A stretch of DNA of 12,165 nucleotides. Origin: JBHOQX01 sp042408595 (lineage in GTDB: Bacteria > Chloroflexota > Chloroflexia > Chloroflexales > Roseiflexaceae). The position numbers were made by a program, and so were the translations under genes. The notes below the pieces were generated by a model. The model did no database searches and was not told the DNA's origin. It was given only the letters and a program-made list of their open reading frames with translations. Of the stretch, positions 6,773 to 12,165 are shown in pieces. Location of the stretch: the NCBI GenBank assembly GCA_042408595.1, contig JBHOQX010000068.1, forward strand, positions 1 to 12,165, written 5' to 3'. Positions within the stretch are counted from its first letter, which is position 1, and each line of letters opens with the position of its first letter.

Positions 6773-7114
6773 CTAGCGGCGCTCGACCACCATTCGGATC
6801 GCCGTGCGCTCTTCATCATCGATGGCGACATCGATAAACGACGGCGTACAGACAATATCGATCCCCTCCTCGCTGAGATAGCTGCGGGCGATCGCGATCG
6901 CCTTGATCGCCTGGTTAGTCGCGCCGGCGCCGATCGACTGCACCTCGGCCACGCCGCTGTCGCGGATCACCCCGGCGATCGCGCCGGCGACGGCGCTAGG
7001 CCGCGAACGTGATGACACCTTCAGCACCTCCGCACTGCTGCGTTCGACGGTCTGGGCAGCGGGCATACCGACAGCGCGCTCGAGCGGGGCGGATTGGCTG
7101 ATGTTGGACGACAT
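6773..7114 (-). CDS. spoVS: SpoVS-family protein (stage V sporulation protein S homologue)
   Basis: SpoVS is a small Alba-like nucleic-acid-binding protein. In Bacillus it affects septation and spore coat assembly, but it is also found in many bacteria that do not sporulate. Residues 28-113 match the whole family: EVLKVSSRSRPSAVAGAIAG, SIGAGATNQAIKAIAIAR, GIDIVCTPSFIDV, then EERTAIRMVV. About 27 extra residues precede this core. ATG at 7114 is chosen because AGGAGGAG (7125-7118) lies immediately upstream and GC-rich codon use begins here. A second in-frame ATG at 7186 also has an AGGAG site and would add 24 Ser/Thr/Glu-rich residues. The gene follows rny on the same strand and is followed by a terminator. 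The rny-spoVS linkage also occurs around ymdA/ymdB in Bacillus. A role in envelope or division control is only inferred. Confidence 0.92.
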   Translation of the reverse strand: MSSNISQSAPLERAVGMPAAQTVERSSAEVLKVSSRSRPSAVAGAIAGVIRDSGVAEVQSIGAGATNQAIKAIAIARSYLSEEGIDIVCTPSFIDVAIDDEERTAIRMVVERR

Positions 7115-7117
7115 ACG

Positions 7118-7125
7118 CTCCTCCT
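7118..7125 (-). promoter_or_regulatory. spoVS ribosome-binding site
   Basis: AGGAGGAG is placed 3 nt before the ATG at 7114 (5 nt counted from AGGAGG). A competing AGGAG at 7198-7194 serves the alternative ATG at 7186. Both are well spaced, so two protein forms cannot be excluded. Confidence 0.65.
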
Positions 7126-7274
7126 GCGATGATGTAGAACTGGTTGCCGACCGGACAAGCTCCGGGTCGTCGGTGCTGAGGTCCATAAGGAGGCTCCTGT
7201 TGCGCGAAAGGTGTCTGCGACAGCACGACCTGCCCATGACGCCCGGAGAGCCGCTCCTCCGAGGAGGAGTTGGG

Positions 7275-8807
7275 TTACCGCGCGTAATCGACCGCGCGGG
7301 TCTCCCGTATGATCGTTACCTTGATCTGGCCAGGATACTGTAAGCTCTCCTCGATCTTCTGGGCCACGTTGCGTGCGAGATGAATACTCCCCAGGTCGTC
7401 GATCATGTCTGGCTGTACCAGCACGCGCACCTCGCGCCCAGCCTGGATCGCGAAGGCCCGCTGCACACCCGGGAACGAGGTTGCAACGGTCTCCAGCGCC
7501 TCCAGGCGCTTGATGTACAGGTCGATCGTCTCCCGCCGCGCGCCAGGACGTGCGCCGGAGATCGCATCCACGGCCTGCACGAGGAATGCCTCGACCGTCT
7601 GGGGCTCTTCGTCATTGTGGTGCGCCGCGATCGCGTGCACAATCGCCGGCGACCGGCCGAGCCGGCGGGCGATGTCCGCGCCGATCAGGGCGTGCGGGCC
7701 CTGCACTTCGTGGTCCACCGCCTTGCCAATATCGTGCAGCAACGCCGCGGTCTTGGCGACGTTGATGTTCGCGCCCAGCTCGGCGGCCATGTGGGCCGCG
7801 AGCAGCGCGCACTCGAGCGAATGCTGCAGGACGTTCTGGCCGTAGCTCGTGCGGTATTTCAGCCGCCCGAGCAGCTTGATCAGGTCGGGGTGCAGCCCCT
7901 GCACGTTCGCCTCGTAGGCGACGCGCTCGCCCTCCTCGCGCATCGTCACCTCGATCTCCTGGCGCGTCTTGGCGATCACTTCCTCGATGCGCGTCGGGTG
8001 GATGCGCCCGTCCTTGAGCAGCTTGGTGAGCGCGATGCGGGCCACTTCGCGGCGAACCGGATCGTGGCAGGAAAGGGTCACCGCCTCCGGCGTGTCGTCG
8101 ACAATGATGTCCACGCCGGAGATCTGCTCGAAGGCGCGGATGTTCCGCCCTTCGCGCCCGATGATCCGCCCCTTCAACTCTTCGCTCGGCAGCGGTACCG
8201 TCGAGACAGTCACCTCAGCGACATAGTCGGACGCGCAGCGCTGGATCGCCAGCCCGATGATCTTGCGCGCCGTTTTGTCCGCCTCCTCCTGCGTCGTCCG
8301 CTCGACCTCGCGGATGCGCCGCGCGGCCTCGTCGCGCGCTTCCATCTCCACCCGCTGGAGGATGATCTCGCGCGCCTCCTCCTGGCTCAGCCCGGAGATG
8401 CGCTCCAGCTCGCTGCGCTGCTGCGCTCGGAGGTGCTCGGCCTCCTGCTGAATTTGCTCGATCTGGCGTTCGCGGCTTTGCACCTGCCGCTCGCGCCGCT
8501 CCAGCCCTTCCAGCTTGCGGTCGAGGTTCTCCTCCTTGCGCTGCAACCGCTCCTCCTGCCGCGCCAGCCCGAGCCGGAGCTCGCGAATCTGCGCTTCGGC
8601 CTCGTTGCGGATCTGCAACGCCTCGTCCTTGGCCTTGAGAATAATGTCCTTCTGTTCTGATGCCGCGCGCTCCAGCATCAGCCGGGCCTCGGACTCGCTT
8701 GCACGCATGCGGCTCGCAATCACGCTCCTATAGATCAATATGCCGACGCCAGCACCGGCAGCCAGCCCGACCACCAGCGCGACGACGGCCCATCCGAAAC
8801 TAGGCAC
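7275..8807 (-). CDS. rny: Ribonuclease Y
   Basis: RNase Y is the membrane-bound endoribonuclease that starts mRNA decay in many bacteria lacking RNase E. The 510-aa product has the family's full layout. A membrane helix (residues 5-26) is followed by a long charged coiled coil (about 35-190). A KH RNA-binding domain (about 207-270) contains IIGREGRNIRAFE. An HD phosphohydrolase domain contains NVLQHSLE and LLHDIGKAVDHE (metal-binding H358-D359) and AHHNDEEP. The start is GTG at 8807, 4 nt after an AGGAGGG site (8818-8812). An ATG one base upstream of this frame is out of register. The gene has its own promoter (8945-8916) and about 100 nt of leader, and is followed by spoVS. A small hairpin, CTCCTC with GAGGAG (7254-7269), sits just after the stop and could be a processing or stability element. 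Confidence 0.97.
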   Translation of the reverse strand: MPSFGWAVVALVVGLAAGAGVGILIYRSVIASRMRASESEARLMLERAASEQKDIILKAKDEALQIRNEAEAQIRELRLGLARQEERLQRKEENLDRKLEGLERRERQVQSRERQIEQIQQEAEHLRAQQRSELERISGLSQEEAREIILQRVEMEARDEAARRIREVERTTQEEADKTARKIIGLAIQRCASDYVAEVTVSTVPLPSEELKGRIIGREGRNIRAFEQISGVDIIVDDTPEAVTLSCHDPVRREVARIALTKLLKDGRIHPTRIEEVIAKTRQEIEVTMREEGERVAYEANVQGLHPDLIKLLGRLKYRTSYGQNVLQHSLECALLAAHMAAELGANINVAKTAALLHDIGKAVDHEVQGPHALIGADIARRLGRSPAIVHAIAAHHNDEEPQTVEAFLVQAVDAISGARPGARRETIDLYIKRLEALETVATSFPGVQRAFAIQAGREVRVLVQPDMIDDLGSIHLARNVAQKIEESLQYPGQIKVTIIRETRAVDYAR

Positions 8808-8811
8808 ATTG

Positions 8812-8818
8812 CCCTCCT
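8812..8818 (-). promoter_or_regulatory. rny ribosome-binding site deciding a GTG start
   Basis: AGGAGGG is followed by CAAT and then GTG in the sequence context CAATGTG. The ATG that overlaps this GTG is in another frame, so the protein must begin at the GTG (8807). Confidence 0.85.
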
Positions 8819-8915
8819 ATGCACTTGTTAAGGTGCGACAGACGGCACGCCAACCGGCGCGCCGCATCGATGTCGCCGGAAGTTGTGAAGCTGGAATACT
8901 CTCCCGCGTGACGGT

Positions 8916-8945
8916 ACTATACTCGCTCCGGAGTTATTCTGTCAA
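8916..8945 (-). promoter_or_regulatory. Sigma70-type promoter of rny-spoVS
   Basis: Consensus -35 TTGACA (8945-8940), an 18-nt spacer and -10 TATAGT (8921-8916) lie on the minus strand, about 110 nt before the rny GTG. The surrounding DNA is clearly more AT-rich than the neighbouring genes. Confidence 0.82.
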
Positions 8946-8975
8946 GGTATTTTCAATGACATGTGTGCCAATGTG

Positions 8976-8999
8976 GGCACGTGCCAAATTGCACAATTT
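8976..8999. promoter_or_regulatory. Adjacent inverted repeats upstream of the rny promoter (possible operator)
   Basis: A perfect 10-bp palindrome GGCACGTGCC (8976-8985) abuts AAATTG-CA-CAATTT (8986-8999), a 6-bp inverted repeat with a 2-nt spacer. They lie 30-55 nt upstream of the -35 box, where an activator might bind. No regulator family can be named from the sequence. Confidence 0.4.
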
Positions 9000-9000
9000 T

Positions 9001-9490
9001 CATCTGCGCGCCGCCGGGCCGATCACGGGCGCCGGGGTACAGCGTTGCCGCCGCGCTCCAGCACCCTGATCGCCCTCTCCGCGCCGGTTGAGGACAGTGG
9101 TGAGGTGGAGGACGAACCCCCGGCCCCACTCCCACCCCTCCCCCGCATACGGGTTTGGGCGCACCGAACACGGGGGCGACAGGCGTTTGTCGCATGGTGC
9201 TGGGCTCCATACCCTCACCCTCTTACCCCCTCCCCGCAGGCGGGGAGGGGACGGGGGAGGGGTGTGGATATCTGTCCGCCCTTGGAACGTACCCGGGGAA
9301 GGGAGGGGCACGAGCGCCGGAGCGCAGCTCCAGCGCTTTGGGTTTCCAGCTCCAAGGTTGGGAGCGAGGGGCAGGGGGATGCGGGCCGCAGGCCGCGGCT
9401 GTGTCGGCAGAGCAAGGTACCCCCGCCGTGGGGAGGTTTGGAGGGCGCAGCCCCACCAGGACCGCTTCATTGGCGCGCGTGCAGGCGCTA
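9001..9490. repeat. Gene-free spacer made of GC-rich palindromic repeats
   Basis: No plausible gene is found in this ~490-nt stretch; its open frames translate as Pro/Gly/Arg-rich repeat peptides. It holds a hairpin GCGACA/TGTCGC (9176-9193), a strong C-rich/G-rich hairpin (9227-9250) within a longer imperfect inverted repeat (about 9211-9265), a GCTCCAGCGCTTTGGGTTTCC-like unit near 9330, and a GGGGAGGTTTGGAGGGCGCAG unit (9430-9450) whose words recur in the element at 2554-2724. These look like several short dispersed repeats placed side by side. Confidence 0.6.
9227..9250. repeat. Strong palindromic hairpin in the spacer
   Basis: CCCCTCCCCG (9227-9236) pairs perfectly with CGGGGAGGGG (9241-9250) around CAGG. 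Flanking ACCCTC and GGGAGGGGTG words extend it imperfectly to about 25 bp. This type of CCCTCACCC...hairpin...GGGGAGGGG unit is familiar from spacers of high-GC genomes. There is no T tract. Confidence 0.75.
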
Positions 9491-9527
9491 CAAAAGAACC
9501 GCATGGCGGGCCACAGGCCCACCACGC
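9491..9527 (-). terminator. Intrinsic terminator of the L,D-transpeptidase gene
   Basis: On the minus strand a 12-bp stem (9527-9516 with 9512-9501, two G-U pairs) has a TGT loop and is followed by GGTTCTTTTG. It begins 34 nt after the stop codon. The T tract is interrupted and starts 2 nt past the stem. Confidence 0.68.
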
Positions 9528-9560
9528 CTCCCGCGCCGCGGTCGACCGGGCGCGTCGTGT

Positions 9561-10805
9561 TCAGTAATGAATATCCACCGGCGTGCCGATATCGGCCCAG
9601 TTGTACAGCCACTCGGCATCGTCGATGTTCAGGTTGATGCACCCGTGCGACATCCGCACGCCGGTGCCCCATCGGTCATGCCAGTAGGTGCCGTGCAGCG
9701 CCACCCCGCCGACGACATACTGCACCCACGGGATGTCCGGCACGTACCACGTCTCGCCGCCGCTGGAGCCCACCATAGTCTCCATCGGCGTGCGGCTATA
9801 GATCGCGTAGGAACCGGTCGGCGTGTTGAAGCCATTCTTGCCGGTGGCCACCGGCGCGCTGAACACCGGCACGTCGCCCTCGTAGGCCGTCAGCCACTGC
9901 GTGCTCAGGTTCACCTCGATCCGCCGCGGCCATACCAGCGATGACCAGTCCGGCGCGCCGGGAAGCTCGTGGCCGCGCCCGAACTGGTAGCCGCGCTGCT
10001 GCGCCGCCTGCCGCCCAACGTCGCCCAGTTCGATCTCGTGCAGCCCCAGCAGGTTCAGCCCGTTCGCCAACGCCATCTGCTGGTAGAAGCCGTCCAGCGC
10101 TTCGGGGCGATATTCGAAGCGTGCCCGCTCGAAGTACTGCACCCGCCGCATCTGCCCGTCCAACGGATTCACTTCGTCCATCGGCTCGCTGATCGGGTAG
10201 CCGAACACCCGCAGCCCGCCGCGCTTGTGCCAGAAGTAGCGAAACTTGCCGCTCAGGGTATGCCCGTTCTCGGGGAAATACTCCTCGCCGGCGTCCGGCG
10301 CGCCGGGCGGAAAGGCGCGCCCGGCCGTCGCCTCGCGCCCCACCAGGCCGAGTTGCACCTGCTCCGGCGTCCCCAGCGCCTCCGGGTGGTACTCGAAGCG
10401 CGCCCGCTCGAAATACTGCACGATTCGCCCGCCCTCGACGATCTCCTCGCTGATCGGGTAGCCGAAGATCATCACGCCGCCGTTCTCGCGCCAGAAGGTC
10501 AGGAACCCGACCCGGTCGCTGAGATGGTGCGCGCTCTGGCCGAAGAAGACTTTCTGGATCTTCGGCAAGAGCTCCGGCGAGGTCGCGTTGAGCCGGCGCG
10601 CCTGGGCCGCCAGGGCCGCCGCCTCTGCTGCCTGGGCCTGCGCGACGCGCGCCTGCGCCTCGGCCGCCGGCATCGGCGGCGCGAAGTCCGCCACGCTGAC
10701 CGCCTCTACCGGCCGCGTCCAGATCGGGATCGCCAGCGCCGCCGCGAGTAGCGCGGCAAGCCCCGCAACCAGCGCGCTCCGTGCTCGTGTCATCGTTGTC
10801 GCCAT
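9561..10805 (-). CDS. Secreted YkuD-family L,D-transpeptidase with two FGYPIS/QYFERARFEY repeats
   Basis: L,D-transpeptidases make 3-3 peptidoglycan crosslinks or attach proteins to peptidoglycan outside the membrane. The 414-aa product begins with a basic N-terminus and a hydrophobic stretch (about residues 11-29), a signal peptide or anchor, then an Ala/Gln-rich helix (44-70). Two related units follow: residues 101-142 and 188-235, each with F..FW...GG..(I/V)FGYPISE and VQYFERARFEY(H/R)PE. The YkuD domain (about 295-414) contains IEVNLSTQWLTAYEG, H371 in VALHGTYWH, and the catalytic SHGCINL with C389. ATG at 10805 is the first start after the -10 element and has only a weak site (GAG); M5 is an alternative. 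The gene is monocistronic between its own promoter and terminator and is divergent from smc. The repeat is one I associate with Chloroflexota exported proteins; its ligand is unknown. Confidence 0.94.
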   Translation of the reverse strand: MATTMTRARSALVAGLAALLAAALAIPIWTRPVEAVSVADFAPPMPAAEAQARVAQAQAAEAAALAAQARRLNATSPELLPKIQKVFFGQSAHHLSDRVGFLTFWRENGGVMIFGYPISEEIVEGGRIVQYFERARFEYHPEALGTPEQVQLGLVGREATAGRAFPPGAPDAGEEYFPENGHTLSGKFRYFWHKRGGLRVFGYPISEPMDEVNPLDGQMRRVQYFERARFEYRPEALDGFYQQMALANGLNLLGLHEIELGDVGRQAAQQRGYQFGRGHELPGAPDWSSLVWPRRIEVNLSTQWLTAYEGDVPVFSAPVATGKNGFNTPTGSYAIYSRTPMETMVGSSGGETWYVPDIPWVQYVVGGVALHGTYWHDRWGTGVRMSHGCINLNIDDAEWLYNWADIGTPVDIHY

Positions 10806-10811
10806 TTCTCG

Positions 10812-10839
10812 GCCCGATCATCGCAGATCGGGCATCTGC
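10812..10839 (-). promoter_or_regulatory. Overlapping alternative hairpins in the L,D-transpeptidase leader
   Basis: GCCCGATC (10812-10819) pairs perfectly with GATCGGGC (10826-10833), 7 nt from the start codon. GCAGAT (10823-10828) pairs with ATCTGC (10834-10839), sharing part of one arm. The two structures exclude each other and could change access to the ribosome-binding site. Function is not shown. Confidence 0.4.
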
Positions 10840-10852
10840 GTCCGCTGTCTGG

Positions 10853-10858
10853 ATTATA
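10853..10858 (-). promoter_or_regulatory. -10 element of the L,D-transpeptidase promoter
   Basis: A perfect TATAAT on the minus strand lies 48 nt before the ATG at 10805. No good -35 box is found 16-18 nt upstream (the 17-nt position reads TAGCGT), so an activator or weak -35 use is likely. Confidence 0.6.
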
Positions 10859-10872
10859 CGCCGGTTTTTTGG

Positions 10873-10901
10873 TTGACGCTATCCGTATCTTGGGGTATAG
10901 G
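10873..10901 (+). promoter_or_regulatory. Candidate rightward promoter P1 for smc
   Basis: TTGACG (10873-10878), a 17-nt spacer and TATAGG (10896-10901) lie on the plus strand, about 180 nt upstream of smc. The -10 hexamer is embedded in a G-rich tract. Confidence 0.5.
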
Positions 10902-10916
10902 GGTCAGGGGGCAGGG
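10892..10916 (+). repeat. G-quadruplex-type tract
   Basis: Four G runs (4, 4, 5 and 3 G) are separated by TATA, TCA and CA, meeting the G3+N1-7 pattern, with further GGGG runs after 10921. The tract overlaps the -10 of candidate promoter P1 and would be at or near the start of a P1 transcript. Confidence 0.6.
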
Positions 10917-10994
10917 AAGCACGGGGCAGGGGCGCAGCGCACCGCCCACCGCCCACGGAGTAGGCGCCCTCTGGAACCCTGCGTACCACATACG

Positions 10995-11011
10995 GGCGAA
11001 TTGCATTCGCC
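10995..11011. repeat. Short palindromic unit GGCGAAT-TGC-ATTCGCC
   Basis: A 7-bp perfect inverted repeat with a 3-nt loop lies in the smc upstream region. TACGGGCGAATTGCATTCGCC-type words are, from memory, frequent in spacers of related genomes, so it is probably a dispersed repeat rather than an operator. Confidence 0.5.
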
Positions 11012-11039
11012 AGATGGCTCCGATCGACAAACAGCCCTG

Positions 11040-11048
11040 TGGTATAAT
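11040..11048 (+). promoter_or_regulatory. Extended -10 promoter P2 for smc
   Basis: TGGTATAAT is an extended -10 element (TG-n-TATAAT), which can work without a -35 box; none is seen at the right distance. Transcription would start near 11055, giving a leader of only about 24 nt with no ribosome-binding site before the GTG at 11079. Confidence 0.7.
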
Positions 11049-11078
11049 CTCCCATCATCCAACGTCGAACGCCGCGCC

Positions 11079-12165
11079 GTGTACCTCAAACGCCTCGAAA
11101 TTCAGGGTTTCAAAACTTTCGCCGCCCGTACCTTGCTTGAGTTTCGCCCCGGCACGACCGCGATCGTGGGGCCGAACGGGTCCGGCAAGTCGAATCTCGC
11201 AGATGCGGTGCGCTGGGTGCTCGGCGAGCAGAGCTACGCCGCGCTGCGCAGCAAGCGCACCGAAGATCTGATCTTCGCCGGCGGCCCCCGCCGCGCCCCC
11301 GCTGGCCTGGCCGAGGTCTCGCTCACCATCGACAACAGCGATCGCCTGCTGCCGCTGCCCTACGGCGAGGTCACCATCACCCGCCGCGCCACCCGGGCTG
11401 GCGAGAACGAGTACTTCATCAACCGCAATCGCGTCCGCCTGCGCGACATCCACGAGGCGATCGGCCCGCTCGGCGGCTCCTACACAATTATCAACCAGGG
11501 CCTGGTGGACGCCGCGCTCACGCTCAAGCCGGAGGAGCGCCGCCGCCTGTTCGAGGACGCCGCCGAGATCAGCCTCTACCAGGCGCGCAAAGCCGAGGCC
11601 GAAAGCCGCCTGCGCGAAACCAGCGCCAACATCGAGCGCAGCGCCGACGTGCTGGCCGAGCTTGAGCCGCGGCTGCGCTCGCTCAAGCGGCAGGCCAGCC
11701 TCGCTCGCACCTGGCGCGAGTACCACGACGAGTTGCGCGGTCTTCTGGTTGAATATTATGCGCGAGAGTGGCGGGATGCCCGCGCCGCCCGTGAGCGCGC
11801 CGAGGCAGCCGAACGCGCCCAGGCGAATCTGGTGGCGGCCCGGCGGGCCGAGCAGCAGGCGGCGGTCGCCGGGGTGCGTGAAGCCCGCGACGCCCTCCGT
11901 GCCCTCCGCGAGCGCCTCGGCGCGCTGCACAGCGAAAGCAGCGCGCTCCACGCCCGCGCGGAAGCCATCCAGCGCGACCTCGCTGTCTCCACCGAGCGTC
12001 TGGCCGCCCTCGCCCGCCGCGAGGAGGACGCCGCCCGCATCGCCCGCGATGTCGCGCTGCGCCGCGACGAACTCGAACGGGAACGCGACGCCATCGCCGC
12101 GCGTCTGGCCGCGGCCGAGGCGCGCCTGGCCGCCGCCCGCGCCGCAGCCGGCGAACGCGAGGCCG
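11079..12165 (+). CDS. smc: Chromosome segregation ATPase SMC, 3' end outside the window
   Basis: SMC condenses and segregates the chromosome as a dimer with ScpA and ScpB. The frame is open from GTG 11079 to the right edge (362 codons), about a third of the usual ~1,200 aa. It opens with YLKRLEIQGFKTFAARTLLEF, a typical SMC N-terminus that fixes the GTG start despite the absence of a Shine-Dalgarno sequence. Walker A is GPNGSGKSN (about residues 32-40), followed by ADAVRWVLGEQ, the LRSKRTEDLIFAG segment and the Q-loop region SYTIINQGLVD. LKPEERRRLFEDAAEISLYQARKAEAE leads into the first coiled-coil arm, which is Ala/Arg/Glu-rich and continues past the window. The hinge, second arm and signature/Walker B head half are not in view. 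It is divergent from the L,D-transpeptidase gene. Confidence 0.96.
   Translation, partial: MYLKRLEIQGFKTFAARTLLEFRPGTTAIVGPNGSGKSNLADAVRWVLGEQSYAALRSKRTEDLIFAGGPRRAPAGLAEVSLTIDNSDRLLPLPYGEVTITRRATRAGENEYFINRNRVRLRDIHEAIGPLGGSYTIINQGLVDAALTLKPEERRRLFEDAAEISLYQARKAEAESRLRETSANIERSADVLAELEPRLRSLKRQASLARTWREYHDELRGLLVEYYAREWRDARAARERAEAAERAQANLVAARRAEQQAAVAGVREARDALRALRERLGALHSESSALHARAEAIQRDLAVSTERLAALARREEDAARIARDVALRRDELERERDAIAARLAAAEARLAAARAAAGEREA

Noticed and set aside
7115..7237. SpoVS start at ATG 7237
   Set aside because: The nearest Shine-Dalgarno-like sequence is too far away (about 16 nt), and the added residues (MGRSCCRRHLSRNRS) look non-coding.
7380..8660. A 426-codon open frame on the plus strand, opposite rny
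   Set aside because: Shadow of the rny coding frame; the product is His/Leu/Arg-rich with no recognisable motif, and rny is complete and unambiguous.
8807..8809. ATG at 8809 as the rny start
   Set aside because: It is two bases upstream and out of frame with the RNase Y product; the GTG at 8807 is in frame and well placed behind AGGAGGG.
9211..9460. CRISPR array or regular tandem repeat
   Set aside because: The repeated words are palindromic and unevenly spaced; there is no repeat-spacer periodicity and no cas gene.
8961..9944. Open frames of 88-327 codons in and around the 9001-9490 spacer
   Set aside because: They translate as PLTPSPQAGRGRG-type peptides, which is how palindromic G/C-rich repeats look in any frame. 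There is no ribosome-binding site, and partial overlap with the L,D-transpeptidase gene argues against them.
11055..11951. A 298-codon minus-strand frame opposite smc
   Set aside because: Antisense shadow of the SMC coding sequence.

Overview
This is a high-GC bacterial window. It most likely comes from a Chloroflexota bacterium, probably class Chloroflexia (Roseiflexus/Kouleothrix-like). That placement is inferred from gene content and was not tested by search. The supporting points are an archaeal-genre ('type 2') valyl-tRNA synthetase under T-box control, an rny-spoVS pair, an L,D-transpeptidase carrying two copies of an FGYPIS...QYFERARFEY repeat, and intergenic spacers full of short GC-rich palindromic repeats. 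Every protein-coding gene is a cell-envelope, translation, RNA-decay or chromosome-maintenance gene. There is no phage, transposase, CRISPR array, tRNA or rRNA.

Layout. Positions 1-2528 (+) hold the 3' part of an LCP-family cell-wall glycopolymer ligase gene, followed 9 nt later by murJ (lipid II flippase). Positions 2529-2831 hold a MITE-like inverted-repeat element between convergent genes. Positions 6656-2832 (-) are one transcription unit: a near-consensus sigma70 promoter, a complete T-box riboswitch with a GUG (valine) specifier and its own intrinsic terminator, a membrane-anchored endonuclease/exonuclease/phosphatase (EEP) gene, and valS. Positions 8945-6705 (-) are a second unit: promoter, rny (RNase Y), spoVS, intrinsic terminator. 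Positions 8808-9560 contain no gene but carry the rny promoter region and a mosaic of palindromic repeats. Positions 10805-9561 (-) encode a secreted YkuD L,D-transpeptidase with a terminator. Positions 10806-11078 are a divergent promoter region with a G-quadruplex-type tract. From 11079 to the right edge (+) runs smc, which starts at GTG and is cut off by the window.

The most notable results are these. (1) The valine T-box is well preserved down to the specifier loop, yet its first gene is an EEP hydrolase rather than valS. (2) valS is broken as it stands. The reading frame changes at about 4191-4204, and comparison with the family indicates that a block of roughly 25-30 codons (the ERCGTxxE...QWF region) is missing at exactly that point, so the lesion looks like a 3n+1 nt deletion rather than a one-base error. 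(3) The same gene carries an in-frame, spacer-like insertion of about 24 codons in its editing domain. A misassembly or sequencing error remains the main alternative for (2).
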